Assembly: GCA_036394195.1 (NCBI GenBank)
Contig: DASWFO010000049.1
Span: forward strand, 1-51,956
From: DATJPD01 sp036394195
GTDB taxonomy: Bacteria > Pseudomonadota > Alphaproteobacteria > CACIAM-22H2
Direction: 5' to 3'
DNA: 51,956 nucleotides
Part shown: piece after piece, positions 15,829 through 25,081 of the stretch
How positions within the stretch are numbered: the first letter of the stretch is position 1
How the letters are laid out: each line of letters begins with the position of its first letter
The notes under the pieces: model-generated
Told to the model about the DNA's origin: nothing
The model's database searches: none
Seen by the model: the letters and a program-made list of their open reading frames with translations, nothing else
Translations under genes and position numbers: made by a program

Positions 15829-16155
15829 TCAGCCGGGCCGCCGCGCGACCTCTTCCTTGGCGACGGCGAGCAGCCGCTCCATCTCGCGCTCGATTTCGGC
15901 GCCGGTCGTGGAAATGCCTTTGGCCGTCAGGTCCTTGAGGACCTTATCGCGGGCGCCATGGCCGGCCGGTTTGCCGAGATCGGCGTCGACCACCGCTTTC
16001 GCGTAGGTGTCCGCGTCGGGGCCTCGAAGCCCCATCTGCGCCGCGGCCCACAAGCCGATGAGCTTGTTCCGCCGCGCATTAGCCTTGAAGCGGAGTTCCT
16101 GATCGTGCTTGAACTTCTTTTCGAAGGCCTGTTCGCGCTCATCAAAAGTCGTCAT
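15829..16155 (-). CDS. DUF1476 / F1-ATPase zeta subunit-type inhibitor
   Basis: A 108-residue protein starting MTTFDEREQAFEKKFKHDQE, the near-invariant N-terminus of DUF1476. In alphaproteobacteria this family includes the zeta subunit that inhibits F1Fo-ATPase hydrolysis. The start at 16155 has GAGAGG upstream; the open frame before it has no support. It is convergent with purB, 51 bp apart. An essentially alphaproteobacterial family, so it is also a taxonomic marker. Confidence 0.88.
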   Translation of the reverse strand: MTTFDEREQAFEKKFKHDQELRFKANARRNKLIGLWAAAQMGLRGPDADTYAKAVVDADLGKPAGHGARDKVLKDLTAKGISTTGAEIEREMERLLAVAKEEVARRPG

Positions 16156-16249
16156 GACGTTCCTCTCCGCAGTCCGTCCCCTCCGTTCCCCAGCTACGGC
16201 GATAACGCGCCGCCCCTTCCGGGTCAATCGCGGGTCCTAACCGCGCGAT

Positions 16250-17017
16250 ATGTGCACGCTCGTCATCCTTCGCCGCCCCGACACCGCCTGGCCAGTCCTG
16301 ATCGGCGCCAACCGCGACGAGATGCTCGACCGGCCGTGGAGCCCGCCCGGCCACCACTGGCCCGATCGGCCCGATGTCGTCGCCGGACGCGACAATCTCG
16401 CCGGCGGGTCTTGGCTCGGCATCAACGCGACCGGGGTGGTGGTGGGCGTGCTCAACCGCCAAGGCACCCTCGGTCCGGCACCGGGCCTGCGCTCGCGCGG
16501 CGAGCTGGTCCTCGAAGCGCTGGACCATCCCGACGCCGCCGAGGCCGCCAAGGCCTTCGAGGCCCTCGACCCCAAGGCCTACCGCTCGTTCAATCTGGTG
16601 ATTGCTGACAACCGCGACGCGTTCCTCGTCCGCTCGCTGGGCAGCGCCGGTCATAAGGTAACGCCGATCCCGCCCGGGCTCTCGATGGTGACCGCCCACG
16701 AGCTCAACGACGAGAGCTCGGCGCGCATCCGCTTCCATCGGCCGCGCTTTGCCGCCGCCCCGCCGCCCGATCCGGAGCGCGGGCAATGGGAGTCGTGGGA
16801 GAAGCTGCTGGCGAGCCGCGAGCAAGAGCCGGATGCCGGCCCTCACGGGGCACTGACCATCGTGACCGGCGAGAACGACCGGCGCAGCGGCTACGGCACG
16901 TCCTCGAGCTCCTTGATCGCGATCGCCGCCCCCGGCCATGCCGCGCCGCCGGGAATCGTCTGGCGGTTCGCCCCCGGGGCTCCCGACGTCACGCCATTTC
17001 AGGACGTAAAGCTCTGA
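16250..17017 (+). CDS. NRDE family protein (TANGO2-like)
   Basis: A 255-residue protein opening MCTLVI...PVLIGANRDEMLDRP, which carries the NRDE motif and the conserved Cys2 that give the family its name. Later blocks (GGSWLGINATGVVVGVLNR, TIVTGENDRRSGYGTSSSSL) also fit. Homologues are found from bacteria to human TANGO2, which is implicated in lipid/haem handling, but the biochemical function is unclear. It ends 109 bp before purC on the same strand; purC has its own promoter-like sequence. Confidence 0.88.
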   Translation: MCTLVILRRPDTAWPVLIGANRDEMLDRPWSPPGHHWPDRPDVVAGRDNLAGGSWLGINATGVVVGVLNRQGTLGPAPGLRSRGELVLEALDHPDAAEAAKAFEALDPKAYRSFNLVIADNRDAFLVRSLGSAGHKVTPIPPGLSMVTAHELNDESSARIRFHRPRFAAAPPPDPERGQWESWEKLLASREQEPDAGPHGALTIVTGENDRRSGYGTSSSSLIAIAAPGHAAPPGIVWRFAPGAPDVTPFQDVKL

Positions 17018-17039
17018 TCCGCCACGCCATTTGGCCTCA

Positions 17040-17068
17040 TTGCGGGGTCGGGATCGAGAGTATATATA
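17040..17068 (+). promoter_or_regulatory. Candidate sigma-70 promoter for purCSQL
   Basis: TTGCGG, a 17-nt spacer, TATATA, in the 109-bp gap before purC; the -10 ends 58 bp before the purC ATG. No hairpin regulatory leader is obvious in the rest of the gap. Confidence 0.45.
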
Positions 17069-17126
17069 AGGCCGTGCGGATCACCGCGGCCTCGGGGCCG
17101 AATTCTCCTTCGAAACTTCTGAAAAA

Positions 17127-17891
17127 ATGACCCGTCGCCGGCAAGTTTACGAAGGCAAGGCCAAGATCCTGTTCGAGGGCCCCGAACCCGGCACCCTCGT
17201 CCAATATTTCAAGGACGACGCCACCGCCTTCAACGCCAAGAAACGCGGCGTCATCACCGGCAAGGGCGTCCTCAACAACCGCATCTCCGAGTACCTCATG
17301 ATGCGGCTGGAGGAGATCGGCGTTCCGACCCATTTCATCCGCCGGCTCAACATGCGCGAGCAGCTGGTCCGCGAGGTCGAGATCATTCCGATCGAAGTGG
17401 TGGTGCGGAACGTCGCCGCCGGCTCGTTCTCTGAGCGCTTCGGCGTGCCCGAGGGTCAGGCGCTGCCGCGCTCGATCGTCGAGTACCACTACAAGAACGA
17501 CCAGCTCGGCGACCCGATGGTGTCGGAGGAGCACATCACCGCCTTCGGCTGGGCGACCACGCAGGACCTCGACGACATCATGGCCCTGGCCCTGCGCATC
17601 AACGACTTCCTCTACGGCCTGTTCCTCGGCGTCGGCATCAAGCTGGTCGATTTCAAATGCGAGTTCGGCCGGCTGTGGAACGAGGACGAGATGCGCATCG
17701 TGCTGGCCGACGAGATCAGCCCCGATTGCGCGCGGCTGTGGGACGTGAAGACCAACGAGAAAATGGACAAGGACCGCTTCCGCCGCGACCTCGGCCAAGT
17801 CGAAGAAGCCTACCAGGAGGTGGCCCGGCGGCTCGGCATCTTTCCCGAAGGGGGACCGCGCGACCTCAAGGGCCCCAGCACGATGCAGTGA
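17127..17891 (+). CDS. purC: SAICAR synthetase (phosphoribosylaminoimidazole-succinocarboxamide synthase)
   Basis: A 254-residue ATP-dependent ligase that joins CAIR and aspartate. Family motifs: YEGKAKILFEGPEPG near the N-terminus, EVVVRNVAAGSFSERFG, and the C-terminal LVDFKCEFG / LADEISPDCARLWD signature. Length is as expected. First gene of the purC-purS-purQ-purL cluster, followed after 24 bp by purS. Confidence 0.97.
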   Translation: MTRRRQVYEGKAKILFEGPEPGTLVQYFKDDATAFNAKKRGVITGKGVLNNRISEYLMMRLEEIGVPTHFIRRLNMREQLVREVEIIPIEVVVRNVAAGSFSERFGVPEGQALPRSIVEYHYKNDQLGDPMVSEEHITAFGWATTQDLDDIMALALRINDFLYGLFLGVGIKLVDFKCEFGRLWNEDEMRIVLADEISPDCARLWDVKTNEKMDKDRFRRDLGQVEEAYQEVARRLGIFPEGGPRDLKGPSTMQ

Positions 17892-17915
17892 GCCCCTCAG
17901 CTTGAAAGTCGTCCG

Positions 17916-18158
17916 ATGAAAGTAAAAGTCCACGTCACGCTGAAGAACGGGGTTCTCGACCCGCAGGGCAAGGCCATCGGCCACGCGCTCAACGGTCTGG
18001 GCTTCCAGGGCGTCAACGACGTCCGCCAAGGCAAATACATCGAAATCGAGCTTGCCGAGAAAGACCGCGCCAAGGCCGAGGCGGCGGTCAAGCAAATGTG
18101 CGAGAAGCTGCTCGCCAACACCGTGATCGAGAACTACGCGATCGAGATGGTGGGATGA
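17916..18158 (+). CDS. purS: FGAM synthase subunit PurS
   Basis: An 80-residue protein (MKVKVHVTLKNGVLDPQGKAI...) with the PurS ferredoxin-like fold pattern and FQGVNDVRQGKYIEIEL. It bridges PurQ and PurL in the three-subunit formylglycinamidine synthase. Its TGA overlaps the purQ ATG (ATGA, 18155-18158), so translation is coupled. Confidence 0.95.
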   Translation: MKVKVHVTLKNGVLDPQGKAIGHALNGLGFQGVNDVRQGKYIEIELAEKDRAKAEAAVKQMCEKLLANTVIENYAIEMVG

Positions 18159-18840
18159 AATCCGCCGTCATCGTCTTTCCGGGGTCCAATCGCGAGCACG
18201 ACGTCGTCGACGCGATCGAGCGTTCATCGGGCCAAAAGCCGGTCCTGGTGTGGCATCGGGACAGCGAGCTCCCGGATGTCGATCTGATCGTCCTGCCCGG
18301 CGGCTTCTCCTACGGCGACTACCTGCGCACGGGCGCCATCGCGGCGCGCTCGCCGGTCATGCGCGAGATTGCCCGTCGCGCCGATAACGGGACCGCGGTG
18401 ATCGGGATCTGCAACGGCTTTCAGATTCTCTGCGAGTCGGGCCTGCTCCCGGGCGTGCTGCTGCGCAACGCGTCGCTGAAATTCGTCTGCCGCAACGTCT
18501 GCCTGAAGGTCGAAACCAGCCAGAGCCTGTTCACCCAGCGCTATCAGAGCGGCGACGTGCTGAGCGTCCCGGTCGCGCACGGCGACGGCAATTATTTCGC
18601 CGATCCCGCGACGCTCGACCGCCTGGAAAGCGAAGGCCGCGTCGCGTTCCGTTATTGCGCCCCCGACGGCCGGGTCGAGCCGGAGGCTTGCCCCAACGGC
18701 TCGGCGCGCAACATCGCCGGCATTTTCAACGCAACCAAGAACGTGCTTGGCCTCATGCCGCACCCCGAGAACGCCACCGAGACGCTGATCGGCTCGACCA
18801 GCGGCAAGCCCCTGTTCGACAGCCTGGTGGACGCGCTCGC

Positions 18841-18844
<4 letters not shown>
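18155..18844 (+). CDS. purQ: FGAM synthase glutaminase subunit PurQ
   Basis: A 229-residue class I glutamine amidotransferase that supplies ammonia to PurL. The oxyanion region is GGFSYGDYLRTGAIA, the nucleophile Cys is in GICNGFQILCE, and the His/Glu pair is in LMPHPENATE. The start is fixed by the ATGA overlap with purS. The gene ends with TTGA, overlapping a possible TTG start of purL. Confidence 0.96.
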
Positions 18845-21048
<2,204 letters not shown>

Positions 21049-21058
21049 GGTTAATCCG

Positions 21059-21292
21059 ATGCCGATGCCTGCAGCCGAGATCGAGCGATTGATCCGTGAG
21101 GCGCTTCCCGACGCGAAGGTCACGATCGACGATTTGCGAGGCGACGGCGACCACTATGCGGCGCATGTGGTCTCCGCGGCCTTCAAGGGGAAGTCCCGCG
21201 TGCAACAGCACCAGATGGTCTATCAGGCACTGAAAGGACGGATGGGCAACGAGCTGCACGCGATGGCCTTGCAGACCTCGGCCCCCGAATAG
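21059..21292 (+). CDS. BolA family protein
   Basis: A 77-residue BolA-like protein (MPMPAAEIERLIREALPDAKVTIDDLRGDGDHY...). The FKGKSRVQQHQMVYQALKGRM block carries the conserved His used with a glutaredoxin to hold a [2Fe-2S] cluster. It starts 11 bp after purL and is followed after 9 bp by a CGFS glutaredoxin, the universal partner of BolA. Role: iron-sulfur trafficking or iron sensing. Confidence 0.93.
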   Translation: MPMPAAEIERLIREALPDAKVTIDDLRGDGDHYAAHVVSAAFKGKSRVQQHQMVYQALKGRMGNELHAMALQTSAPE

Positions 21293-21301
21293 GAGACGAA
21301 C

Positions 21302-21640
21302 ATGGACGCTACTGTTACCGAGCGCATCAAGAACGACGTCGCGTCGAACGACGTGGTTCTGTTCATGAAGGGCTCGCCGGTCTTTCCGCAATGCGGCTTT
21401 TCCGCCGCGGTCGTCCAGGTGCTCACGCATCTGGGCGTGAAGTTCAAAGGCATCGACGTCCTGCAGGATCCGTCGATCCGCCAGGGCGTCAAAGAATTCT
21501 CGAGCTGGCCGACGATCCCTCAGCTTTACGTCAAGGGCGAGTTCGTCGGCGGCTGCGATATCGTGCGCGAGATGTTCGAGACCGGCGAGCTACAGCAGCT
21601 GCTCCAGGACAAAGGCGTCGCGGTCAAAGCCGCATCCTGA
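21302..21640 (+). CDS. grxD: Monothiol glutaredoxin, Grx4 type
   Basis: A 112-residue CGFS glutaredoxin (FMKGSPVFPQCGFSAAVVQ), with the glutathione-binding SWPTIPQLYVKGEFVGGCDI block. It binds a glutathione-ligated [2Fe-2S] cluster and works with BolA. GGAG lies just before the ATG. The gene ends in front of a strong terminator, closing the purine/bolA/grx transcription unit. Confidence 0.96.
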   Translation: MDATVTERIKNDVASNDVVLFMKGSPVFPQCGFSAAVVQVLTHLGVKFKGIDVLQDPSIRQGVKEFSSWPTIPQLYVKGEFVGGCDIVREMFETGELQQLLQDKGVAVKAAS

Positions 21641-21660
21641 CGGCTCTCTCCCGACGACGG

Positions 21661-21692
21661 AAAAAAAGGCGGGCCTCGGCCCGCCTTTTTTG
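21661..21692. terminator. Bidirectional rho-independent terminator
   Basis: GGCGGGCC-TC-GGCCCGCC stem (21668-21685) flanked by an A-tract before and a T-tract after. It serves grxD from the left and could also serve the leftward gene at 21735-22007. Confidence 0.93.
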
Positions 21693-21734
21693 TGCCCGAT
21701 GGTCTCTAAGGAACTTGGGCCCGTCGTGCGCGGA

Positions 21735-22007
21735 TTAGCCGCGGATCGACCGGTAGGCGGGATCGAGCGACAGATCGGAGCCGTCACGGGGTTTCGTGTT
21801 CCCCGTCGACGTTTCGGGCGCTTCGACGAGCGGAAGGTCGGTGTCCGAAGCCGGAGCCCCCACCCCGACACGCGATGCGGCCGCCGGTATGGCGCCGTGG
21901 CTGAGATCCGGCGGCGTCGCCGGCAGGAACGTGTGGGCCGCGATCGCTGCGATCAATGCCACGGCGACGATCCAGGCCGCCGCGACTTCGGTATAGTTCG
22001 ATTTCAT
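21735..22007 (-). CDS. Small single-pass membrane/secreted hypothetical protein
   Basis: A 90-residue protein: one N-terminal hydrophobic segment (AAAWIVAVALIAAIAAHTFL, residues ~9-28), then a Pro/Ala/Asp-rich, presumably periplasmic tail. No family recognised. It points into the terminator shared with grxD. A tandem ACGTCTCG repeat (22011-22028) lies directly upstream of the start, and the minus-strand TATAAT overlapping the ATG makes the true start uncertain. Confidence 0.5.
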   Translation of the reverse strand: MKSNYTEVAAAWIVAVALIAAIAAHTFLPATPPDLSHGAIPAAASRVGVGAPASDTDLPLVEAPETSTGNTKPRDGSDLSLDPAYRSIRG

Positions 22008-22147
22008 TATACGTCTCGATACGTCTCGGTCGATTACAGGTCTTGGAGTGAATACACGAGTCGTACCGCGGAACCCTGCAGTACGCTGTGACCGGTATCA
22101 CTAGATTGTGAGCTAAAGCCGCAGTGACGGCGGTCACTCGAAGGGGG

Positions 22148-22927
22148 TCACTCGAACAGGTAGGCGGCCATGCTCAGGCTGCCATGGGTGAAACTGCTAT
22201 GAAGTCGGCGGCCCTTCCCAGCAGGGCCTCCGGCGCCGAAGGCGACGAACACCGGGAGAAGGTGTTCATCGCGGGGATGAGCCTCGCGGGCATAAGGTGC
22301 TTGCTTGCGGTAGTCAGCCAGCGCGGCCTCGTCGCCGGACTCCAGCGCGTCCGCGAGCCAGCCATCGAAGGCAGTCGCCCAGGCTGGCGGCGAATCGTGA
22401 CGGCCGTATTCCATCGTTCCCAGATTGTGCGTGGCGCTGCCACTGGCGAGGATCAGCACGTCCTTGTCGCGCAGCGGCGCCAGTGCCCGCCCGACTGCAA
22501 TGTGATGCGACGGACCAGCACTCGGCTGAATCGACAGTTGCGCGACCGGGATGTCGGCGTCGGGATACATCAGCGACAGCGGCACCCAGGCGCCGTGGTC
22601 GAGACCATAATTTTCGGCAGCCACCGGGACAGCAGCCCCCTTCAGCAGCGCAATGGCGTTCTCGGCCAGCGCCGGCGCTCCAGGTGCGTCGTACTGCACC
22701 TGATAAAGCTCCTGCGGAAAGCCGCCGAAATCATGAATGGTCTCCGATCGAGCGGTGGTGCTGGCGCGGACGGCCGGCGTTTCCCAATGCGCCGACACGG
22801 CGAGGATGGCCGCTGGCCGGCCGAGCGTTCTGCCCAGACCGGCCAGGAAATCACGGGCTCGCACAGGCTCGAACATCAGCATCGGCGAGCCGTGCGAGAC
22901 GAAGATGGCGGGCCGTTTCGCAGTCAT
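22148..22927 (-). CDS. LigB-type extradiol dioxygenase (DODA family)
   Basis: A 259-residue class III ring-opening dioxygenase of the YgiD/4,5-DOPA-dioxygenase type. Metal ligand and catalytic His candidates are in FVSHGSPMLMF, VSAHWETPAV, and NYGLDHGAWVPL. Its ATG overlaps the stop of the WrbA-like gene (22924-22927), so the two are co-translated. Likely substrates are catechols, the reduced forms of quinones, which fits the flavoprotein partner. An 11-bp duplication (GGTCACTCGAA, 22132 and 22145) spans the stop codon region. Confidence 0.87.
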   Translation of the reverse strand: MTAKRPAIFVSHGSPMLMFEPVRARDFLAGLGRTLGRPAAILAVSAHWETPAVRASTTARSETIHDFGGFPQELYQVQYDAPGAPALAENAIALLKGAAVPVAAENYGLDHGAWVPLSLMYPDADIPVAQLSIQPSAGPSHHIAVGRALAPLRDKDVLILASGSATHNLGTMEYGRHDSPPAWATAFDGWLADALESGDEAALADYRKQAPYAREAHPRDEHLLPVFVAFGAGGPAGKGRRLHSSFTHGSLSMAAYLFE

Positions 22928-23547
22928 GCGGCGATGGCCACCGGCACCACGCGATGCGCGAACTCCGCGACGCGCCGGCCCAGATATTCGGCGGTCTTGC
23001 GGTCGCTCTCGATCGGCGCCTGATCGGGTCCGACGTCGACATTCGACTGCGCCATCGCGCCGAGGAAGCTGCCGAGGCGGTTCAGATCCTGAACGCTGCC
23101 CTTGCTGTTGTTGTTGCCAGGCATGAGATCGAGTCCGATCCAGATCATTCCGTGCTGCATGGCGAAGATGGCGAGTTGGATGAGCGAGTTCAATTTATCC
23201 CCGCTCTGCGAGCCGGAGTTGGTGAATCCCGCCGCGATCTTGTTCTTCCACTGCTGCCCAAACCACGCCTTCGAGCTCCAGTCCATGAAGGCTTTGAAGG
23301 GAGCCGAGACGCTGCCCATGTAGGTCGGAGCGCCGAGGATGATGGCGTCGGCGGCCTCGAGTTCGGCGGCGCGCGCTTCGGCTTGGTCCACCGGGATCAG
23401 GGCGACCTGAGTGCCCGGAACGCTCTCGGCGCCCCGCGCCACGGCTTCGGCCTGAATCTTCGTATGACCGTACCCCGAATGATAGACGACCGCGACCCGA
23501 GCGACATTTTGGGCGCGGGCGATGTTGGTGTTGGTACCGTGGGCCAT
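22924..23547 (-). CDS. WrbA-like flavodoxin-fold NAD(P)H:quinone oxidoreductase
   Basis: A 207-residue flavodoxin-fold protein: FMN-binding VVYHSGYGHTKIQAEAV near the N-terminus, ILGAPTYMGSVSAPFKAF in the middle, and AAGFTNSGSQSGDKL. The start at 23547 has AAAGGA upstream. It is divergent from an HxlR regulator across a 161-bp region packed with GTTA/TAAC repeats. Predicted job: two-electron reduction of quinones. Confidence 0.88.
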   Translation of the reverse strand: MAHGTNTNIARAQNVARVAVVYHSGYGHTKIQAEAVARGAESVPGTQVALIPVDQAEARAAELEAADAIILGAPTYMGSVSAPFKAFMDWSSKAWFGQQWKNKIAAGFTNSGSQSGDKLNSLIQLAIFAMQHGMIWIGLDLMPGNNNSKGSVQDLNRLGSFLGAMAQSNVDVGPDQAPIESDRKTAEYLGRRVAEFAHRVVPVAIAA

Positions 23548-23586
23548 GGCGATTATCCTTTCAGATCCTGGACTTGGTTTGGGCTT

Positions 23587-23674
23587 GTAACTTCGGCTTA
23601 TGTTAGTTACATCAGGTAACAACAGTTAGGTAGGCTATCAGATAACTTCTGTTAAGTAGGTACCGTTAAGTAAC
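23587..23674. promoter_or_regulatory. HxlR operator array
   Basis: An AT-rich stretch between the WrbA-like gene and hxlR. It contains GTAACT...AGTTAC (23587-23592/23605-23610), two identical-geometry sites TAAC-N4-GTTA (23617-23628 and 23643-23654, 26 bp apart), and GTTAAGTAAC (23665-23674). The paired sites look like tandem dimer-binding operators for the neighbouring winged-helix regulator. Confidence 0.7.
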
Positions 23675-23708
23675 TAGTATTAGGTGCCTAACCCCCTCGG
23701 AGGACGCG

Positions 23709-24098
23709 ATGCCCATTCCAAAAAGCCCGATCGGATGCCCGATGGATTCCCTGCTGCGCCTGCTCATGGGCCCGTGGACGACGTACATCCTCTACGTCCT
23801 CCGGGCGCACGGTCCGACGCGGTTCGGCGAGTTGAAGCGGCGGGTCGCTGGGATCTCCGCCAAGGTCCTCACCGAGCGGCTGCGTATGCTGGCCGAGGCG
23901 GACATCATCATCCGGCACTACGAACCGACCATCCCGCCGCAGGTGACCTATACGCTGGCCGCGCGCGGCGGCGAGCTCGCCGACGTGATCGACCGACTGG
24001 ATGCACTCGCCAAGAAATGGATGACGGAGGACGCCGCCGTCCAGCAGCGCGAAACGCCCTCGGCGACGTCGGCCATGTCCTCGACCGCAGCCGAGTGA
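23709..24098 (+). CDS. HxlR family transcriptional regulator
   Basis: A 129-residue winged-helix protein of the HxlR/DUF24 family: PIGCPMDSLLRLLMGPWTTYILYVL, then RFGELKRRVAGISAKVLTERLRMLAEADII. It has an N-terminal Cys10 in the position used for thiol-based redox or quinone sensing by relatives such as YodB and QorR. It diverges from a quinone reductase-like gene, which strengthens that inference. The last ~25 residues (after KKWMTED) are low-complexity Ser/Ala/Thr. Confidence 0.92.
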   Translation: MPIPKSPIGCPMDSLLRLLMGPWTTYILYVLRAHGPTRFGELKRRVAGISAKVLTERLRMLAEADIIIRHYEPTIPPQVTYTLAARGGELADVIDRLDALAKKWMTEDAAVQQRETPSATSAMSSTAAE

Positions 24099-24104
24099 GC
24101 GCAT

Positions 24105-24132
24105 AAAAAAGCCGCCTCGCGGGCGGCTTTTT
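24105..24132. terminator. Bidirectional rho-independent terminator
   Basis: GCCGCC-TCGCG-GGCGGC stem (24111-24127) with an A-tract on the left and a T-tract on the right, between convergent hxlR and rpsD. Confidence 0.92.
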
Positions 24133-24156
24133 CGCCTCGTTGCGTCCGGGTGCGTG

Positions 24157-24771
24157 TCAGCGCGAGTAGAACTCGACCACGAGGTTCGGTTCCATCTGCA
24201 CCGGATAGGGTACGTCCGACAGTTTCGGCCCGCGCACGAAGGTGCCCTTCATCATCTTGTGGTCGACGTTCAGATAATCCGGGACCTGCCGCTCCGGCGA
24301 CGCCGCCGCCTCGAGGACCACACCGAGCTCGCGGCTCTTTGGCTTCAGCTCGACCGTGTCGCTGTCCTTCACCACGTATGACGGGATATTGACCTTCTTG
24401 CCGTTGACCCGCACATGGCCGTGATTGACGATCTGGCGGGCGGCAAAGACAGTCGGCGCGAACTTCATGCGGTAGATGACCGCGTCCAGCCGCCGTTCCA
24501 AGAGCTCGACCAGGTTCTCGCCGGTGTCGCCGCGGCGGCGGTTCGCCTCGGCATAAACGCGGCGGAACTGGCGCTCGGTGATGTTCCCGTAATAGCCCTT
24601 AAGCTTCTGCTTGGCCGCAAGCTGAATGCCGTACTCGGTCGGCTTGCGCCGGCGCTGGCCGTGCTGGCCGGGGCCGTATTCGCGTTTGTTGATCGGACTC
24701 TTGGCCCGACCCCACAGATTCACGCCGAGACGGCGGTTGATCTTGTACTTCGACTGGGCGCGCTTGCTCAT
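24157..24771 (-). CDS. rpsD: 30S ribosomal protein S4
   Basis: A 204-residue ribosomal protein S4 (MSKRAQSKYKINRRLGVNLW...). The S4 RNA-binding domain is at RRLDAVIYRMKFAPTVFAARQIVNHGHVRVNGKKV. It lacks the N-terminal Cys zinc site and is of alphaproteobacterial size. Here it is monocistronic, as usual in this class, with its own strong promoter and a terminator. Open frame upstream of 24771 is not coding. Confidence 0.97.
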   Translation of the reverse strand: MSKRAQSKYKINRRLGVNLWGRAKSPINKREYGPGQHGQRRRKPTEYGIQLAAKQKLKGYYGNITERQFRRVYAEANRRRGDTGENLVELLERRLDAVIYRMKFAPTVFAARQIVNHGHVRVNGKKVNIPSYVVKDSDTVELKPKSRELGVVLEAAASPERQVPDYLNVDHKMMKGTFVRGPKLSDVPYPVQMEPNLVVEFYSR

Positions 24772-24878
24772 TTCGGTCCGGACACTCGCTCGGGATAAAA
24801 TGCAACCGGCGGCCACAGGGTGCCAACGCTGGCCAATGGCCGCGCCGCGCTGTCCCCGTACCCGCCGAAAGAGGCGGT

Positions 24879-24906
24879 AATATACTTGCGTGTCGGGCCC
24901 TGTCAA
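24879..24906 (-). promoter_or_regulatory. Sigma-70 promoter for rpsD
   Basis: On the minus strand: TTGACA (24901-24906), 16-nt spacer, TATATT (24879-24884), about 108 bp before the rpsD start. This leaves a roughly 100-nt leader that might carry regulation, though I see no clear structure. The rest of the 310-bp gap (24772-25081) between rpsD and the divergent cyclase shows no gene. Confidence 0.78.
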
Positions 24907-25081
24907 ACCGTTTCGGTCGACCCGGGGTTTGCCGCAGTTTCCCGTTGAAATCAAGTGCTTGCGCACGGCGAGCCGGCCACCGCGATGGCCCGTCCATTGC
25001 CATCTTCCGGTCACGATCGATTGAAACCCTGGCGCCCTTCATTTGGCCGCAGCCGCGCCATGCATATCTCTTGGGAACGCG

